Of a stretch of 64,000 nucleotides of DNA, positions 34,041 to 46,469 are shown piece after piece. Both the position numbers and the translations under genes were made by a program. Every line of letters starts with the position of its first letter. Within the stretch, counting starts at the first letter, position 1. The notes below the pieces were generated by a model that saw only the letters and a program-made list of their open reading frames with translations, was not told the DNA's origin and did no database searches. This stretch comes from Hydra vulgaris (Eukaryota > Cnidaria > Hydrozoa > Anthoathecata > Hydridae), in NCBI RefSeq assembly GCF_038396675.1, contig NC_088931.1, positions 39,656,501-39,720,500 of the forward strand. Reading direction: 5' to 3'.

Positions 34041-34512
34041 CTACAATTCGTTAAAACATTACTATTATATGATACTCTCACAAAAACAAAAATACTTCTT
34101 GCCCCACAGGTCATCTTGCCCCACTCTACCCTAGTATTGAAATGAAGCAGAGATTTTCCCCTGTATTTTAATTTTTAAGTTATCTGTTATGCTTTTCAGA
34201 AAAATGGTTTTATAAAATTATTTTATTATCTATACACTACACATGCCAACTGGGTATATATGATTGTACTTAAGTAAAAAATGTTTTAATAAATATAAGA
34301 CATGAATATAAGAGTTGATAAATAATTCCTGCTCGTGTGTTAAAGCAACTTTTTTTTAACCAGAAATGCAAAATGATTAAAAAAAAAGGATAGTTTTCGT
34401 CGTTTATACAAAACTAGCAGTAACCAACCCGCAATATGGGTTTGTATTAGCTATATAACAATTTAACTTGATATATTATCTGAAAAATATAAAATACAAA
34501 TTTATCTATATA

Positions 34513-34617
34513 TAGGGCTGCCATTGTTCCGGTTTTTCCGCTGAAGAATGCTATGAAAGTTTTAATTAGTTTAACGTTGTGCTCTCATCCGCAAAAATTG
34601 GGACAACGGCAGCCTTA
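34513..34617. mobile_element. 105-bp hAT-type MITE
   Basis: Ends TAGGGCTGCC and, inverted, TAAGGCTGCC, with pairing continuing through CATTGTTCC/CGTTGTCCC. Perfect 8-bp target duplication TCTATATA at 34505-34512 and 34618-34625. An 8-bp duplication plus a YARNG-type end indicates a non-autonomous hAT element. Confidence 0.85.
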
Positions 34618-34900
34618 TCTATATAATATAATCTTTTTGGTTTTGCTCGCTTTTATTGGTCTTGACATTAAGTAAAGACCACGTAACCTAAGATATTATG
34701 TTCTTTTTAATAACAGCAAGCACCAGAGAAGGAAAGCCAAGTACAACTTACCAATACCTAAAAAAAAAAAAAGATTATCTTAAACAACAAAAGCATTATT
34801 TTACATATTTATTATTGTATTTTAGAATAAGCAAGCTTATTAATAAAGGGGAGCATTATTTTATATATTACTGTGTTCGTGAATTAGTGACTCGTAAAAC

Positions 34901-37276
34901 TAACCATGAGCGAGACTAGGTTTTTTCAAACCAAGACGAGACCAAGACGAGAAGTTAGTACTTCTCGTGAGACCGAGAACGAGACGAGACGAGAAATTTA
35001 ACAATTTTTGAAAACAAATTTATTAAAATCCAAGTAAAAAAAAAAATGTAAACATGGTTTTGACAAATAGACACAAATGACATTTGTCAAATGTAAACAA
35101 CTTTTTCAAATATTAATTCAGAATTTTTTTGCCAAACTTTTCTAACAAGACAATGTTTTCTCTGATTAAGATAATTTGTTCTACTTTTTCTGGATGTAAG
35201 TTGTGTCTGGATGATCGGACGACATTTCCACCTGAGCTAAAAACTCTCTCTGATTTAGTTGAACTTGATGGAATAGCTAAAATTTGTCTAGCTAATGAAG
35301 AGAGTTTTGGCAATGTATTTGAATGCAATTTCCACCAATCAAGAATCGGAAAGTCATTTTTGGCATCAGGGAGATATTTATACTGGCACATTTCGCTCAA
35401 AATAGGATTCAGTTCAGATGTTGGCTCTTGTGTTTCAAGTCTGACGTTTAACTAGCGCTTCAGTTTTGAATTAGGGGGCAAATCTGCTGAAAGGACACTG
35501 GCAACAGGTTGACACTCAACATTATCCTTAACCTGTGAGGCTAACCATTCTTTTGTTGTTTGAAATTTTTTGAAGAGCTTCAAGTGAAGTCCCTTTAAAG
35601 CAGGATTTAAGTAGTTTGCTGCAGCACTTAATAAGTTTCCAGTGTGACAAAGAGGAAATCTTTTCTCAATGCAGCTTTTCTAGTTTTTTTCTGTAGCTTC
35701 TTTAAGTGGTGCCAAAATTTCTACTGCTCCCTCGATTGATTTTCACTGTGATGAACTGATGGTCTTTGAAGAAAAAATATCTTCATTTGCACATAAGCTG
35801 ATAATTGCACTCTTTAGATGTAGGACAGAAGCCATGCAATCCAGTTCACTATTCCATCTTGTGTCAACAGATTGGCGTAACTGTCTAAAATTGATTCCTT
35901 GAGCGTATGATTCTGATTGAAGCAACTCAGCTGCAACTGTTGACTGGTGAGTTAAAGAAGCCAAATTTTTACATGTTTGCAACGCATCATCCATTCCAGC
36001 AGTCATTCCAAATGGGTCTCGAACTGCACATTGCAAAATATAATTGCTGCACAAGTATTGGTCAAGGCGCTTTGACAATTTGACTGCAAGTTTCATGTTT
36101 CTTGCCTGGTCGTTCACGCAGTACATTGGCAAATCAGCAGGCAAATTTAGTTCTTCTAAGAAAGAATCCAGCTTTCCTTCAATTAAGATACCTGTGACAC
36201 ACAGGGAACTGCCTGGACATGAGGTGTCCAGTGATGTAGTCTCCAATTTTCGTCATTAGCATGAAAAGTCCAAGAGATGTAGCTGTCCTGAGCTCTAGAA
36301 GTCCAAAGGTCAGAAGTAAATGCAGCACTTTTTAGATTTGGCGTAATCTCCGTTATTATGCTCTTCATTCCAGCTTGAACTTCTCTTGACCGAATTGAAA
36401 GCTTTCTTGAATATGTTGTTCTGTGATGAAGGCTCAGTTTAGGGTATGCAATATCAAACAATTTCTTGAAATCTCTTCCTTTGACTGCTGAAAAGGATGC
36501 CAGATCAGTGCAAAAGTAATCCAGCATTGCAGAGTCAAACTGTTTTTAAATGGAATTGTCTTTGTCATATTTGGACTTTGTTTCGAGCATTTCGAGCATG
36601 GTTCGTTGTTTCTTCTTAGGAGGAGGAAAAAGAGAGTCGTCAGTTTTTTCAGAATACTCAACGTAATCTTGGCTGTGTTTTTTTTCGAGGTGACGATAAA
36701 GACCGCTTGCGTTTCCATCTTTTGTTTTCAAAGACTTTTTGCACGCCTTGCATTCAGCACCGTCACTTGTTTTTTGAAAATATCTCCAGATTTTGTTTTT
36801 TCTTGGTGACATTTTTGATCGTTGAAATGAGGCAAGAATATTTCTTTTCAATATGAACAATATGTGTCAAGTTGAATTCCACTGGTAAACTAATGAAATT
36901 AAGTCAAAAGTGCACCATTTTATACAAAAAGTTTTTGTATTTAAAATCTAATTAAAAATATTTAAAATCTAACTAAAATTTTTTAATTCTTTAAAGATTT
37001 TTAAAAAAAATCTAATTAAAAAATTTAATTAAAAATCTAATTAAAAATTTAATTTGTTTTTGTCAAAAACAAATTAAATTTTTAAAAATATTAATTAATT
37101 AATTAAAAAAACAAATTATTAAGCATTATGTAAATTATAATAATTTTTAATTTGGAAAATAATATAATATTTAAGTCTCGTTCTACTTCTCGCAAGAATT
37201 TTTTATTTCTCGTTTCTCACGAGAAGTCCCATTTCTCACGAGAAACGAGAACGAGACGAGATCTCGCTCATGGTTA
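34901..37276 (-). mobile_element. hAT transposon, complete ends
   Basis: 15-bp inverted ends TAACCATGAGCGAGA (34901-34915 and 37262-37276) and a perfect 8-bp duplication CGTAAAAC (34893-34900 and 37277-37284). Length 2376 bp. Both subterminal regions carry many copies of GAGACGAGA and ACTTCTCGTGAGA in both orientations, typical of hAT transposase-binding sites. The exact duplication suggests a fairly recent insertion. Confidence 0.95.
35113..36860 (-). pseudogene. hAT transposase with BED finger, damaged
   Basis: N-terminal BED zinc finger (C in AECKACKKSL, H in LYRHLEKKH, about 36665-36760), a helical linker with KKKQR, then the DDE domain. An in-frame TAA lies at 36543-36545, with the frame continuing as KQFDSAMLDYF. 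FTSDLWTSRAQDSYIS holds the first catalytic Asp. A one-base shift follows near 36245. VNDQARNMKLAV has the second Asp, and VDTRWNSELDCM is the usual RW motif. The hATC dimerisation region is open at 35400-35113: LDWWKLHS, LARQILAIPSSSTKSERVFS, then RHNLHPEKVEQIILIREN. Between 35743 and 35400 the frame is broken. So it has at least one nonsense change and two shifts; it would not make active protein. Confidence 0.92.
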
Positions 37277-37284
37277 CGTAAAAC

Positions 37285-39647
37285 ATTTCTTAAACATGGT
37301 CATAATCAATTATGGTACCAAAAAACACATAAGAGCTTAGTAATAACAGAGTGTTCCAATAATACTCTCCTTTATCAATAAATTTTCGTTAAACAGAGAG
37401 GAGACAGACTGTGTTTCAAAGGCACTGTGTTAAAAAAAAGTTACAATTATTATATTCATAACTAAAGCTATTGTTTTTAATGACAATGGCAGAAAAATAT
37501 ATAAGGGCAAAATAGCTATAGCGGAATTAACCATTAAAAAAAGACTTTTTAATGTTACCTTAATAGTTTAGAATGATTTTTTCATAACTGTGAATAATTA
37601 TTAACACAGTAAATTTCTTATCATATAAATTTACTAAATTAAAGCCATGTTTCAACAGTAAGGAAACTAATAAAGCAATGGTAACTAAAAAAAAAAAGAA
37701 TACAATGATGTTTGAACAAAAAAAAAATAATAATAATTTCATTTTAGGATAATTATAATCAGTTATATGAAAGTTTAATAAAATTTGATTCATAAAAAAA
37801 TATGGTGATTTATATTAGAACTAAAATATATACAACAAATCTGATAATAATCTAATTAATTACAGTCATAAAAACTAAGTTATTATAAAATCTTTAACTT
37901 ATCAGTCGTGATATCGAAGAATATCTGAAAGTAAGGAGAAACAAGAAGCTGAGTATAATAAAAAGTAGATATACATAAGGTTGAATTTCAATTAAAATAT
38001 AAATATTAACACTTATCTGGGTCCAAGAAATTATAATTGGTAACTTTAAAAAAAAAAAAAGATATGTAGATTAACAAATTCTAGTATTTATATTTTGATA
38101 CTGATTATAGTAAGATTTATATTTAGTCTTAGTTCTAAAGTGTCTTAAGTAAAAAATAATTAACAGAAATTAGGACCACCCGGCACTGTGACCACTGGGA
38201 TAACAATCTTGCTTTACACACTGCTAAGCAACACCGCTTTTAAAATATAAAAATAAAAAAACAGAATATAAACTTATATAAACTTAGAACATATTATATT
38301 TTAGAAACTATTAACATTTACTTTATTACACATAAAAACATAATTATTATAATTATTGTTTAACAACATTTGAAAATAAATTTTTTTTTACCACCCACCA
38401 CTATATCGGGCTGCAGACAAAAAGTAATAAAAAGATTTAGTTTACCAGATCTTTTTTATTACTTTAACTTTTTAACTTTTTATTATAACCATAGCATTTT
38501 CATTGTTTTTTTTTAAGACTTCCTAAGTGAATAGAAAACTATAATGCACCCTGGTCAAACATTGTGATTGCTACCAAGGTTGCTTACATCTTCATGTAAA
38601 GTATCATATTGCATGCTTCTCAGTTTGCTTTGGTTATTTCTACGAAAGCAAGACACTGCTCTTTAATTTTAACATATGCATTAGCAGCATATTGCTGAAA
38701 TAGTTTCTTGCCATGATTTAACATGATTTTTAACCAATGTTGCATGTTCAGGGTTGCAAACCAATTATGTCATTTCTTTGAAAAAAGTGAATAAGCCGTA
38801 GGATCTAAGTTAGCTGACATACTCAATACAACTTCTAAATGACCTTTTGGGTAAATAACTTCCTAATCATTTACTAATTTTTAAGTTGATAGTATTTCTT
38901 TTAAAAACTTATTTAAGCCTAATATCATCCATTTAAATTTCACTATTATCAATAAACATATTAACAGTGGTACTACTGTAGTAACAAATAAATACAAAAG
39001 AATTTCAAGAGTTATGATCTTTTCTATAAAATTATTTACTACTATTTTAAGTGAACATAAGAATAAAATAAACAACTTTAATAAACCGCCATTATTAAAA
39101 AAAAAGAAAAAAAAATATATATCAAAATATTAATAGTCTAAAGTTGTAAACACATCTACAAAGTGGTAAACATATCTATCAAGAGATAAATAATAATGTT
39201 CAAGTAAAAATCAACAAAAACCTGCAATCCTAATAACAAAGATATTACTTAATAATAAAAACAAAAACATAATGTTGAATCTTACTTGTCTTCTTATCTA
39301 TAAAACAAATTTATTTAACTATTTAAAAGGAAAAAAAAAGAAAAAAATCAAAATACTTTATGTAATGTGAAGTAATACATTAAAAAAATTAATTTAGAAT
39401 TACTTTAGAATATATGATATATAAGTCTCTACAATTTAACTTATTAGTTTAACCACTGCTTTACCATTAATGTCGAAAATTAGTAAACAAAAATTAAAAT
39501 AATTTATTATTATTATTATTTAAAATAACAATTTTTAAAATAAAAACTTATTACAATTTAATTTAGTATTTTTCAAAATCCATATTTTTTTGGCGACGTC
39601 AATCGGTATATTTTTATCTAAAGAGTTACAACTTCTAACGCACTAAA
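37285..39647. other. Long AT-rich spacer
   Basis: No coding, RNA or repeat signature that I can support across about 2.4 kb. Short minus-strand open stretches at 37560-37793 and 38881-39075 are hydrophobic low-complexity translations of A/T-rich DNA. Confidence 0.5.
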
Positions 39648-39844
39648 CTTCTACTTAGAGCTTCAAATACTGATAATACTGATACCGGAATACCGGTATT
39701 ACCGGATTTTTATAAATACCAAAATACCGGTATTAAAAATATATATATAGAGGGCTTGTGATATAGCAGATGGGATCGCCCTCTTTACGTGAAACACAAA
39801 AGTAAATGAAATATTTAAATCTTTCAGTCGCGATAAACAACTCT

Positions 39845-39999
39845 CCCGGTGGGATAAAGATAGCTAGATGAAAACAGACATGTTTAAAACGTGTAAAAAA
39901 CGTATTTCTACCTATATTACTTTTTAAACGCGTCTTTTATCCATAGGTAGCGACTAGCTAGATATTCGCTGGCTAGTCGCTAGCTCATTTCCCACCGGG
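39845..39999. mobile_element. 155-bp MITE with CCCGGTGGGA ends
   Basis: CCCGGTGGGA at 39845 is exactly inverted at the right end (TCCCACCGGG to 39999). CT flanks both sides (39843-39844 and 40000-40001), suggesting a 2-bp target duplication. The interior has GCTAG-rich inverted words (AGCGACTAGC). Its ends resemble those of the elements at 5537 and 22680. Confidence 0.75.
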
Positions 40000-40219
40000 C
40001 TTGTTCATCTTTTTATGAGAGTATAAAATCACACTCGCTAGAGAGGTTCGGATGGAGAAAATAATAAGTTATTTAATTGAATTTTAATAAAAAGTAGTAT
40101 TGTTTAAAATATTTAGTTAAAAATAAAACTTGTTTAATTTTAAAGTAAAATTTTGTCTTCCTTCCATTAACACTAATAAGCACTGATTTGAAATATTATC
40201 ATTACATCACTCGCTTTAA

Positions 40220-41067
40220 GGTGGTAGACTGCTACAAAAATTATTTTTGTATATGACAATATTTCAATTGATTTTTTTACTTCAAATATTATAATTGCAT
40301 TTTAAAAAGGTTATTTTTTATTATTTTTTTTCTCCTGTAATTTTTGGGCAAAAACAGATAGTTTTAGGCCTAAAACGTGCTAAAATCTTGGCAAAGATAT
40401 CTCAAAAAGTATGATGTATTAAGTTCTAATTTTTTGCAGTTTTACTCTTTGTATATAGATAAAAGTTTAAAATAAAAAAGTTTTTTGTTGAAAATTTCTT
40501 TATTTTAAAGCATCGTAAGATTTTTCAATTCGCCTAATGAAAAATCAAATTTCTGATATAATGGACCAAAAATTTGTTTATAAAAAAATTTGTATTCTAT
40601 TATTTTTTTTATCTCAGGACATAAAGCTTATTGTAATGAATCTCTGTAGAAAATTTAAAGTCATTTGGACAATTGCAGCTTCTACAATCTTTGCAAGAAA
40701 ATTAGAGATATAAAACAGAGAAAAATGCGTATAAAATTTAAAATATTGAATATACAAACTTATAAAAACAGGTTAAAATCCCACTTTTTTATATACTGTC
40801 TTCTTCATCATTGTATTTATCATCGAACCCTTCCCTAGTTGCTTTAAGATTTTTTCTTTGTTTTTTTTTATTCCTATCTTGAACTAGCCGTTGCTAAGGG
40901 AAACAAAATTACCCTGCTAAAATAAATTTCTTTTATCAGTTTTTTATCTAAATTTTTTTTCTCATATGAAGATCTATATGTTTTTAGACTCTGCAACAGT
41001 TACTGTTTAAAATAATGCGTCTCTTGAAAAATCGATTTTTTCTAACTTTTTTTTAGCAGTCTACACC
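40220..41067. mobile_element. 848-bp non-autonomous TTAA element
   Basis: TTAA on both sides (40216-40219 and 41068-41071) flanks inverted ends GGTGGTAGACTGCTA and GGTG-TAGACTGCTA (one-base indel). No reading frame inside. TTAA target sites are used by piggyBac and Kolobok; the short ends alone do not tell which. Confidence 0.75.
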
Positions 41068-41399
41068 TTAATGTAGAACGCATGTTTGAGTTTAGCACTA
41101 ACGTAAATATGAAAAGTTTGAAGTCGTTACAGTTAAGAATATTTTTAATTTTGTAAAAATGTCAAGACGATAGATTATTAATTGTTTTTCATGGTGTAAC
41201 TTGCCAATGGTATGCTATGTAAAGTTATAGAATTAATAGCAATTATAGTTACGCATACTAAAAAAACCTTATGCAATTTGAATTAAGAATTAAAATCAAG
41301 ATTTTATGTCTAATAGATAGAATTACCTTAATATCCAGAAAAACATGAAATGTCCTAAAAAGTATTCAACTTTAGTTAAATTCAGTTTAGCACCGTACG

Positions 41400-42845
41400 A
41401 GTTGATGAAAGCTCTGCGTGATTTTATTTTTTGCATGATAAAGAAAATCAACTTGCTAAGTGTAAGAAGTGCAACAAAGAGATAAAATCGAATGGTGGAA
41501 GTACCGGTGTACTGCATACATATCTAAAAACTAAACTTGATATTGACTTGCTGACGAGGAAATTGTCTCAAGATGCAGCATCGTCATCGGTTTTGTTTTC
41601 ATTGGTACCGTTATCAACAGCTAAAAAATCCAACCCTCTGATCACTGATTTCTTACAAATCAACGCGACAATTTGTTGTCCTCAGTTTTGTCAAGATTGA
41701 ACACCCTTTATTTCGGAGTCTTGGATTAGTTAGAGTTGTTGGTTCGCTGGCTGCTGAAAAATGCATTGCTTTAGTTCATTGTTGACAGTTAATGTTGAAC
41801 TACGATGTAGACATTGTATCCATTACTACTGATGGAGCTTCCGTAATGAAGAAAGTGGGGCGTTTAAGTAACTGCGATCAACAGTTGTGCATTAGGCATG
41901 ACATTCAACTAGGTGTTTAAGACATATTGTACAAAAAAACTGTCAACTTCTGCAAAAAAAACTTGAAAGTAATCTGTAATTACAACAATAGCAGTGAAAG
42001 TGATGAAGATTTAAATACTGACGGATAAAGACCTTCCACTAATACTTGGCGCCAAAACTCACTAGAGTAGCTTGCACACAACTCTCTAACGTTACGTAAA
42101 ATTGAAAAACTGCATTCACGAGTCACTGATTGACTTTGAGTCTAAAGTTGAGGTAGCTGATTATGAGCTTAATGCAATATTAGCTGTTAATTCATGTCTT
42201 GCGCCAGTAAAACTGCTTGTGGAAACATTGTGCTGAAATGATGCATCACTGTTGTCAGCCGATACAACATTTTCATGATAGATAACCTTGAAGAAACCAA
42301 TTTAGCTGTGAAGTTGAAAGCAATGTTGGTGCAACGATTCAATACAACATTTTCTGCACAAGGGCCATAAACGTTACGAGAATTTGGATCCTGTGCTATC
42401 TTTTGAGCACCATTGCAAATTAGCCATTGTACATACCATTGCTCTACTAAAAGATCGGCTCAATTAGAAAGCGTATAATCCTTTCCTTCCACTAGCGTTT
42501 CTTCCGATAGTGGTTCTGTTGATAACGCTGTAAACTTGTCATTGAATGAGAAGCTTGACTTTGCAATTTTGAAAAATAAGAAATGTAACAATAAATCATC
42601 TGTAATTTATTTTAACAGCGAAATAGGAGGAAATCGTGGTATATATTTGAAAAATTCCTACCAATACTTGAAAACTGTGAAGCCAGCAAGTGTCGAATCG
42701 GAGCGTGGATTTTGAGCAAGTGGCAACAAAAAATTAGATCATCTCTTGAAGATGATACTCTTAACGCCTGATATTTTTTACGGGCTCATTTTACAAAGGA
42801 GAAAAAAGCAAAAAATGAAAAAGTCAATAATTTTGATTTAAAATA
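41400..42845 (+). pseudogene. hAT transposase with BED finger, decayed
   Basis: The frame at 41431-41700 reads AKCKKCNKEIKSNGG and TGVLHTYLKTKL, a BED finger whose second His is lost. Then SNPLITDFLQINATICCPQF. Further traces: VVGSLAAEKCIALVH (about 41737), VDIVSITTDGASVMKKVGRL with a catalytic-type Asp (about 41807-41863), LCIRHDIQLGV (about 41887), TWRQNSLE, LAVKLKAMLVQRFNTTF (about 42302), and a hATC block YLKTVKPASVESERGF then ASGNKKLDHLL (about 42667-42745). Many stops and indels. It belongs to the element with target duplication CTTCTACT but is much older-looking than the hAT at 34.9 kb. Confidence 0.75.
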
Positions 42846-43024
42846 AATAAGCTAATTGAATCAATTGAATTTTTATTATTAACTTGAGATTTTATTTATA
42901 TTATCAAAAATTTCAAAAAAAGTTTTATACAGGTATTATACCGGTATTACCGGTATTAAAACTAATCAGTACCAAAATACCGGTATTGAAAAATGGTATC
43001 GGTATTGGAAGCACAACTTCTACT

Positions 43025-44828
43025 CTCAGGTGCTTTATACAGGGTTGAGTGTGAATAAAAGGGCGGGTGGGAATTTTTGTCGAGGCTAAATAAACAGGGA
43101 GGAGGAGGTCTTCATAAACGCCTGGGCAAGAACTTTTATTTTCATAACTGAGTAAATATTTTCTAGCATAAACGGGTTTGGCAGAAAAACTGATCCGAAA
43201 AATTAACGTTTATTTCCGTGCTTTTAGCTCCTGAGAGTACCATTACAAATTAAAGCTTTTAATTTGTAAAAAACTTTAGGAAAACAAGTTTTACATTTTA
43301 TGTTTATAATTAAGTCAAAAAAGAATGCTTTGCGAAAATTACGGTGACTGGAGCCTGGGAACAAAAACCCTAAATTTTAGGGGGTTACAAAATAATATAT
43401 AAACCGCTATGTTACCTCTTCTATACACACAGTTAGCGATTCCACGGCATAACAAAAAACATTTGACGTTTTACAAAAAACACTTAATTTTCATAAACTT
43501 TGCTTTATATCTTTTTGTATGGTTAAGCAAGTGCCTTTTTTGCATCAGTTAGTGTTACTCAACCTCTTTCCAACCATATATAGAAAGTACTAAACTATGT
43601 ATGGCTTCAATTATATATTATCCATATCTTGAAACGCTTTTCAAGATATTATCCATATCTTGAAACGCGGCAAGTTATATTCATAACTTGCCGCGAGAAC
43701 GTTTTTTTAAAACGAAGCTTTTGAAGTTAAGGATTCCTTAGAACTTAAACACATCTAATTTTTATGAAACTTTCCATATTTATTAAGAAAAGGACGAGGA
43801 ATCTAATGGAATCTGGACGTTTTTTAACATTTATACAAAAAATCTTAGTTCTCAGCGTTTAAAAACTTCAAGATTAATTTATACAGAAAAAAAAGTGTTT
43901 TTGAAAAACGTCCAGGTGGAAATTGAAAGTTTAGCCTTTCCTCTATTCAAAACAAGTATTTATTTAAGTTTACCTAAAGAATTGGTACAAAGGATTCGCA
44001 TATATAAATTATGTGTATATATATGCTTTTCTTTGCGTATTTAATGACGTAATCTATTTTGATTTTTGCGTTTGTTTTGGTTAAATTATGAAAATTAAAT
44101 TGAAAGTGAAAGTATAATTCTTAAAATTTTAATCAAATGAAAATAAATCTTTTACTTTTTCCCAGGTAAAAGGTCTGCATTCTTCAAGAAAGTTAAAATC
44201 TTGATTTTTACTATTTTAACTACAGGCTGCTCTTATTTAAACTGTTTTTTTCAAAACAAAAACCTAAAAATAGTAATTGACAGAAGCTTGCGAAAATGGA
44301 ATTGTGTAAAAAATTCTTTATTTCTTTTTACATTTATTTGCTTCTCTTTGTTTGTTGGTTAAATACTAAGAACTCTTGTAACAATTATTTTAATTCCCTT
44401 TTTTTGACATTATAAATAATCTTAACAAAATGGTTATCTATAAGTCAAGAAAGTAAGTCAAAATTATAAATTAGGAATACTATAGCAAAAATTTTAATAA
44501 TTCTATTTATCGCAACCAAAGTGTAATGACCCACCCCTTATTTTTCTTTATGTCACTTAAAATAAGTTTACTTTTAATTTTAGCATCCGACACTATTTTG
44601 GATTATCTAAATATTAATAGAGGCATTGCATCCCTCAAAAATCCAGATTTGGTTTTAACCAATTACAAATTTGTAAAGAAAAAGATAAATTTAACTTGAC
44701 ATGACCGCATCTTTAAGTATTTTTCACATCCTTGTTTAAATATAATATATCTATAGTTATGCTAATCAAGTGTCTTCAAAAGTCAAAAGATTTCATTTCA
44801 AAATTAAATCATGCCAAAAATTTTGATT
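43025..44828. other. Spacer with a perfect hairpin
   Basis: No gene seen. CGCGGCAAGTTAT (43666-43678) and its exact inverse (43683-43695) enclose four bases. Just before it the phrase TATCCATATCTTGAAACGC is duplicated with 28-bp spacing. The remainder is AT-rich. Confidence 0.5.
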
Positions 44829-45755
44829 TAACAAAGTATTTTTAAGCTCTGCTTTTTCTTTTATTGGTGCTTTTCCGGATGCTGTTGGTTTTTCACCTTC
44901 TGATGCTTGTTCTAACCCTACTTCTATCCACAATAGTGAAATTGTTCCAAATCAAATTACTGTTTTTGTATCTTCTGATTTAAACTTGCAAATTGTTAAT
45001 GATGATTTTTCGTGTTCTGTTACCCCTAATTCTATTGTATACACCCCTTTAGGAAATGGTTCTGAAAATTTTCTGCTTGAAACGCAAGTTAAGGAAGAGA
45101 ATCTCCCAGCTTCCAATTTGGATAAAAAGCTACCTATATTATCTGGTTATCCAATCAAATAAAAAAGTACAAACGGAGAATTAATTATCTTAAATTACAA
45201 AATAGACAAATTAATAGAAGATGTAATGAATATAAAAGAAAATATCAAGCAATTTTGCCAAAATATAATGTCTGAAATGTCAACAAAAGAGAAACTAGAA
45301 AGAATTGTAGGATTAACCAATTGTTGCAAAAAAGTTTTGGATTGGAATAAAAAATTGATTTGGCTAGAAAGTGTTCACAATTCGATCGACAAAAGGCATG
45401 GTATTTAAATAAAAAAATTGAGAACACTGTTTTGAAAACATCTGATGAAACAAATGATTCAATCTTAAAGGAGAGTTTAAATTACTTTGAAAATCATTCA
45501 GAAGAGCTGAAGGAAAGAGTTAACTTTTTTGAAAAAAATGTAACTGATGTTTTTGAAGGAGGTAGATATAATGATGAAATTCGCTCTGTATATTACGTCT
45601 TTTAAGTAAAAATGTTTCTTTTAATAATGTTGAATTTGTTATCAGAACTGTACTACAAAAAATGTCTCGAATTTCATGTGGCACACTTCCAAAAAAATCT
45701 TTGGTTGCTGAATTTTTTAGTGAAATTAACCTTTTATCAAAAGCTTAGGTTAGAG
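44829..45755 (+). pseudogene. Unknown repeated gene, plus-strand copy
   Basis: A coherent but broken protein. From about 44844: SSAFSFIGAFPDAVGF, IHNSEIVPNQITVFVSSDLN, FSCSVTPNSIVYTPLGNGSE, ending LPILSGYPIK at a stop near 45162. Then a helical region (MSEMSTKEKLERIVGLTN; KAWYLNKKIENTVLKTSDE; EELKERVNFFEKNVTDVFEG), RYNDEIRSVYYV, NVSFNNVEFVIRTVLQKMS and CGTLPKKSLVAEFF (to about 45720). I believe the last blocks are shared by a multicopy cnidarian gene family, from memory and unchecked. The first part has a second copy on the other strand at 46022-46414. Function unknown. Confidence 0.5.
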
Positions 45756-45784
45756 AGGCTATGTTGAATGCCCCCTCCAAGCAA

Positions 45785-45965
45785 TCAGAGAGTGCTGGGT
45801 TCTTATCAAGACAGGAATAAATAGTAGTATCAGCTGTAGAACGAGAAGATCGAAATCCATAGTAATGGTCAGAAAGTAAGTTATTAGATTTAAGAGGAGA
45901 GCTTAAGTTTTTTGTTAATTAAAGACTTAAAAACCTTGCTTATAATTAGACCATTAGATATATCT
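45785..45965 (-). pseudogene. LINE reverse transcriptase fragment
   Basis: Minus strand reads KSNNLLSDHYYGFRSSRSTA then DTTIYSC, the QYGFR..RSTAD motif of non-LTR reverse transcriptases, preceded by KVFKSLINKKLK. It overlaps the same conserved region as the fragment at 46470-46720, so the two are separate copies. Confidence 0.65.
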
Positions 45966-46021
45966 ACCTTCTTCAAAAACGTCAATTACAAGTTACAAAT
46001 AAAATTTCTTTATTTGATAGG

Positions 46022-46414
46022 TCAAATCACCAGATAATATAGGAAGTTTTTTATCCAAATTGAAACCAAGAGATTCTCTTCATTAAATTGCGTTTTAATA
46101 AGAAAGTTTTTAGAACCATTTTCAAAAAGGATGTATACAATAGAAGTTGGGGTAACAGAGCATAAAAAATCATCATTAGCAATTTCCAAGTTTAAATCAG
46201 AAGGTACAAAAACAGTAATTTGATTTGGAACAATTTCACTATTATGGATAGAAATAGGGGTAGAGCAAGCATCAAAAGTTAACAAACCAACAACATCAGA
46301 AAAAGCATCATTAAAAGACAAAACTGAGCTTAAAAAATCTTTTGTTAATTCACGCGAGATTTTTTTTTTTTTAAACATCTTTATTTTAACAAGGCAACTA
46401 CTGCAGGCAACCAC
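46022..46414 (-). pseudogene. Unknown repeated gene, minus-strand copy
   Basis: A 130-codon open stretch carries LSFNDAFSDVVGL, ISIHNSEIVPNQITVFVPSD, LNLEIANDDFLCSVTPTSIV and ends KNFLYYLVI. It aligns throughout with 44844-45162 on the opposite strand, where the end reads LPILSGYPIK. The upstream residues (ACSSCLVKIKMFKKKKISRE) are basic with a Cys pair. The copies lie tail to tail about 860 bp apart. Confidence 0.55.
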
Positions 46415-46469
46415 TTTTACAGTTGGAAGTTACTGGTAAAGCCAAGACGAAGTTTATATAGCTAGATAA

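Larger units (their letters stand above)
30118..34134 (-). mobile_element. pogo/Tigger-type transposon, complete ends
   Basis: CTAGGGTAGGGTGGGG at 30118 is matched, inverted, at the right end (34112-34134) with two mismatches over 23 bp. The flanks are TA (30116-30117 and 34135-34136), as expected for Tc1/mariner/pogo. Length is 4017 bp. It carries a decayed DDE_1 transposase and, upstream on the same strand, a second decayed gene. Several copies of CATCTTGCCCCA lie near both ends. Confidence 0.88.
39656..43016 (+). mobile_element. hAT transposon with nested smaller elements
   Basis: Perfect 8-bp duplication CTTCTACT at 39648-39655 and 43017-43024. The left end TAGAGCTTCAAATACTGATA pairs with the right end read inverted (TTGTGCTTCCAATACCGATA) with several mismatches; the left end fits the YARNG rule for hAT. 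Both sides are rich in ATACCGGTATT palindromes. Of the 3361 bp, about 1 kb is younger inserts (39845-39999 and 40220-41067). Confidence 0.8.

Noticed and set aside
35129-36259. Plus-strand frames over the hAT gene
   Set aside because: Antisense shadows of the hAT transposase, whose domains and ends are clear.
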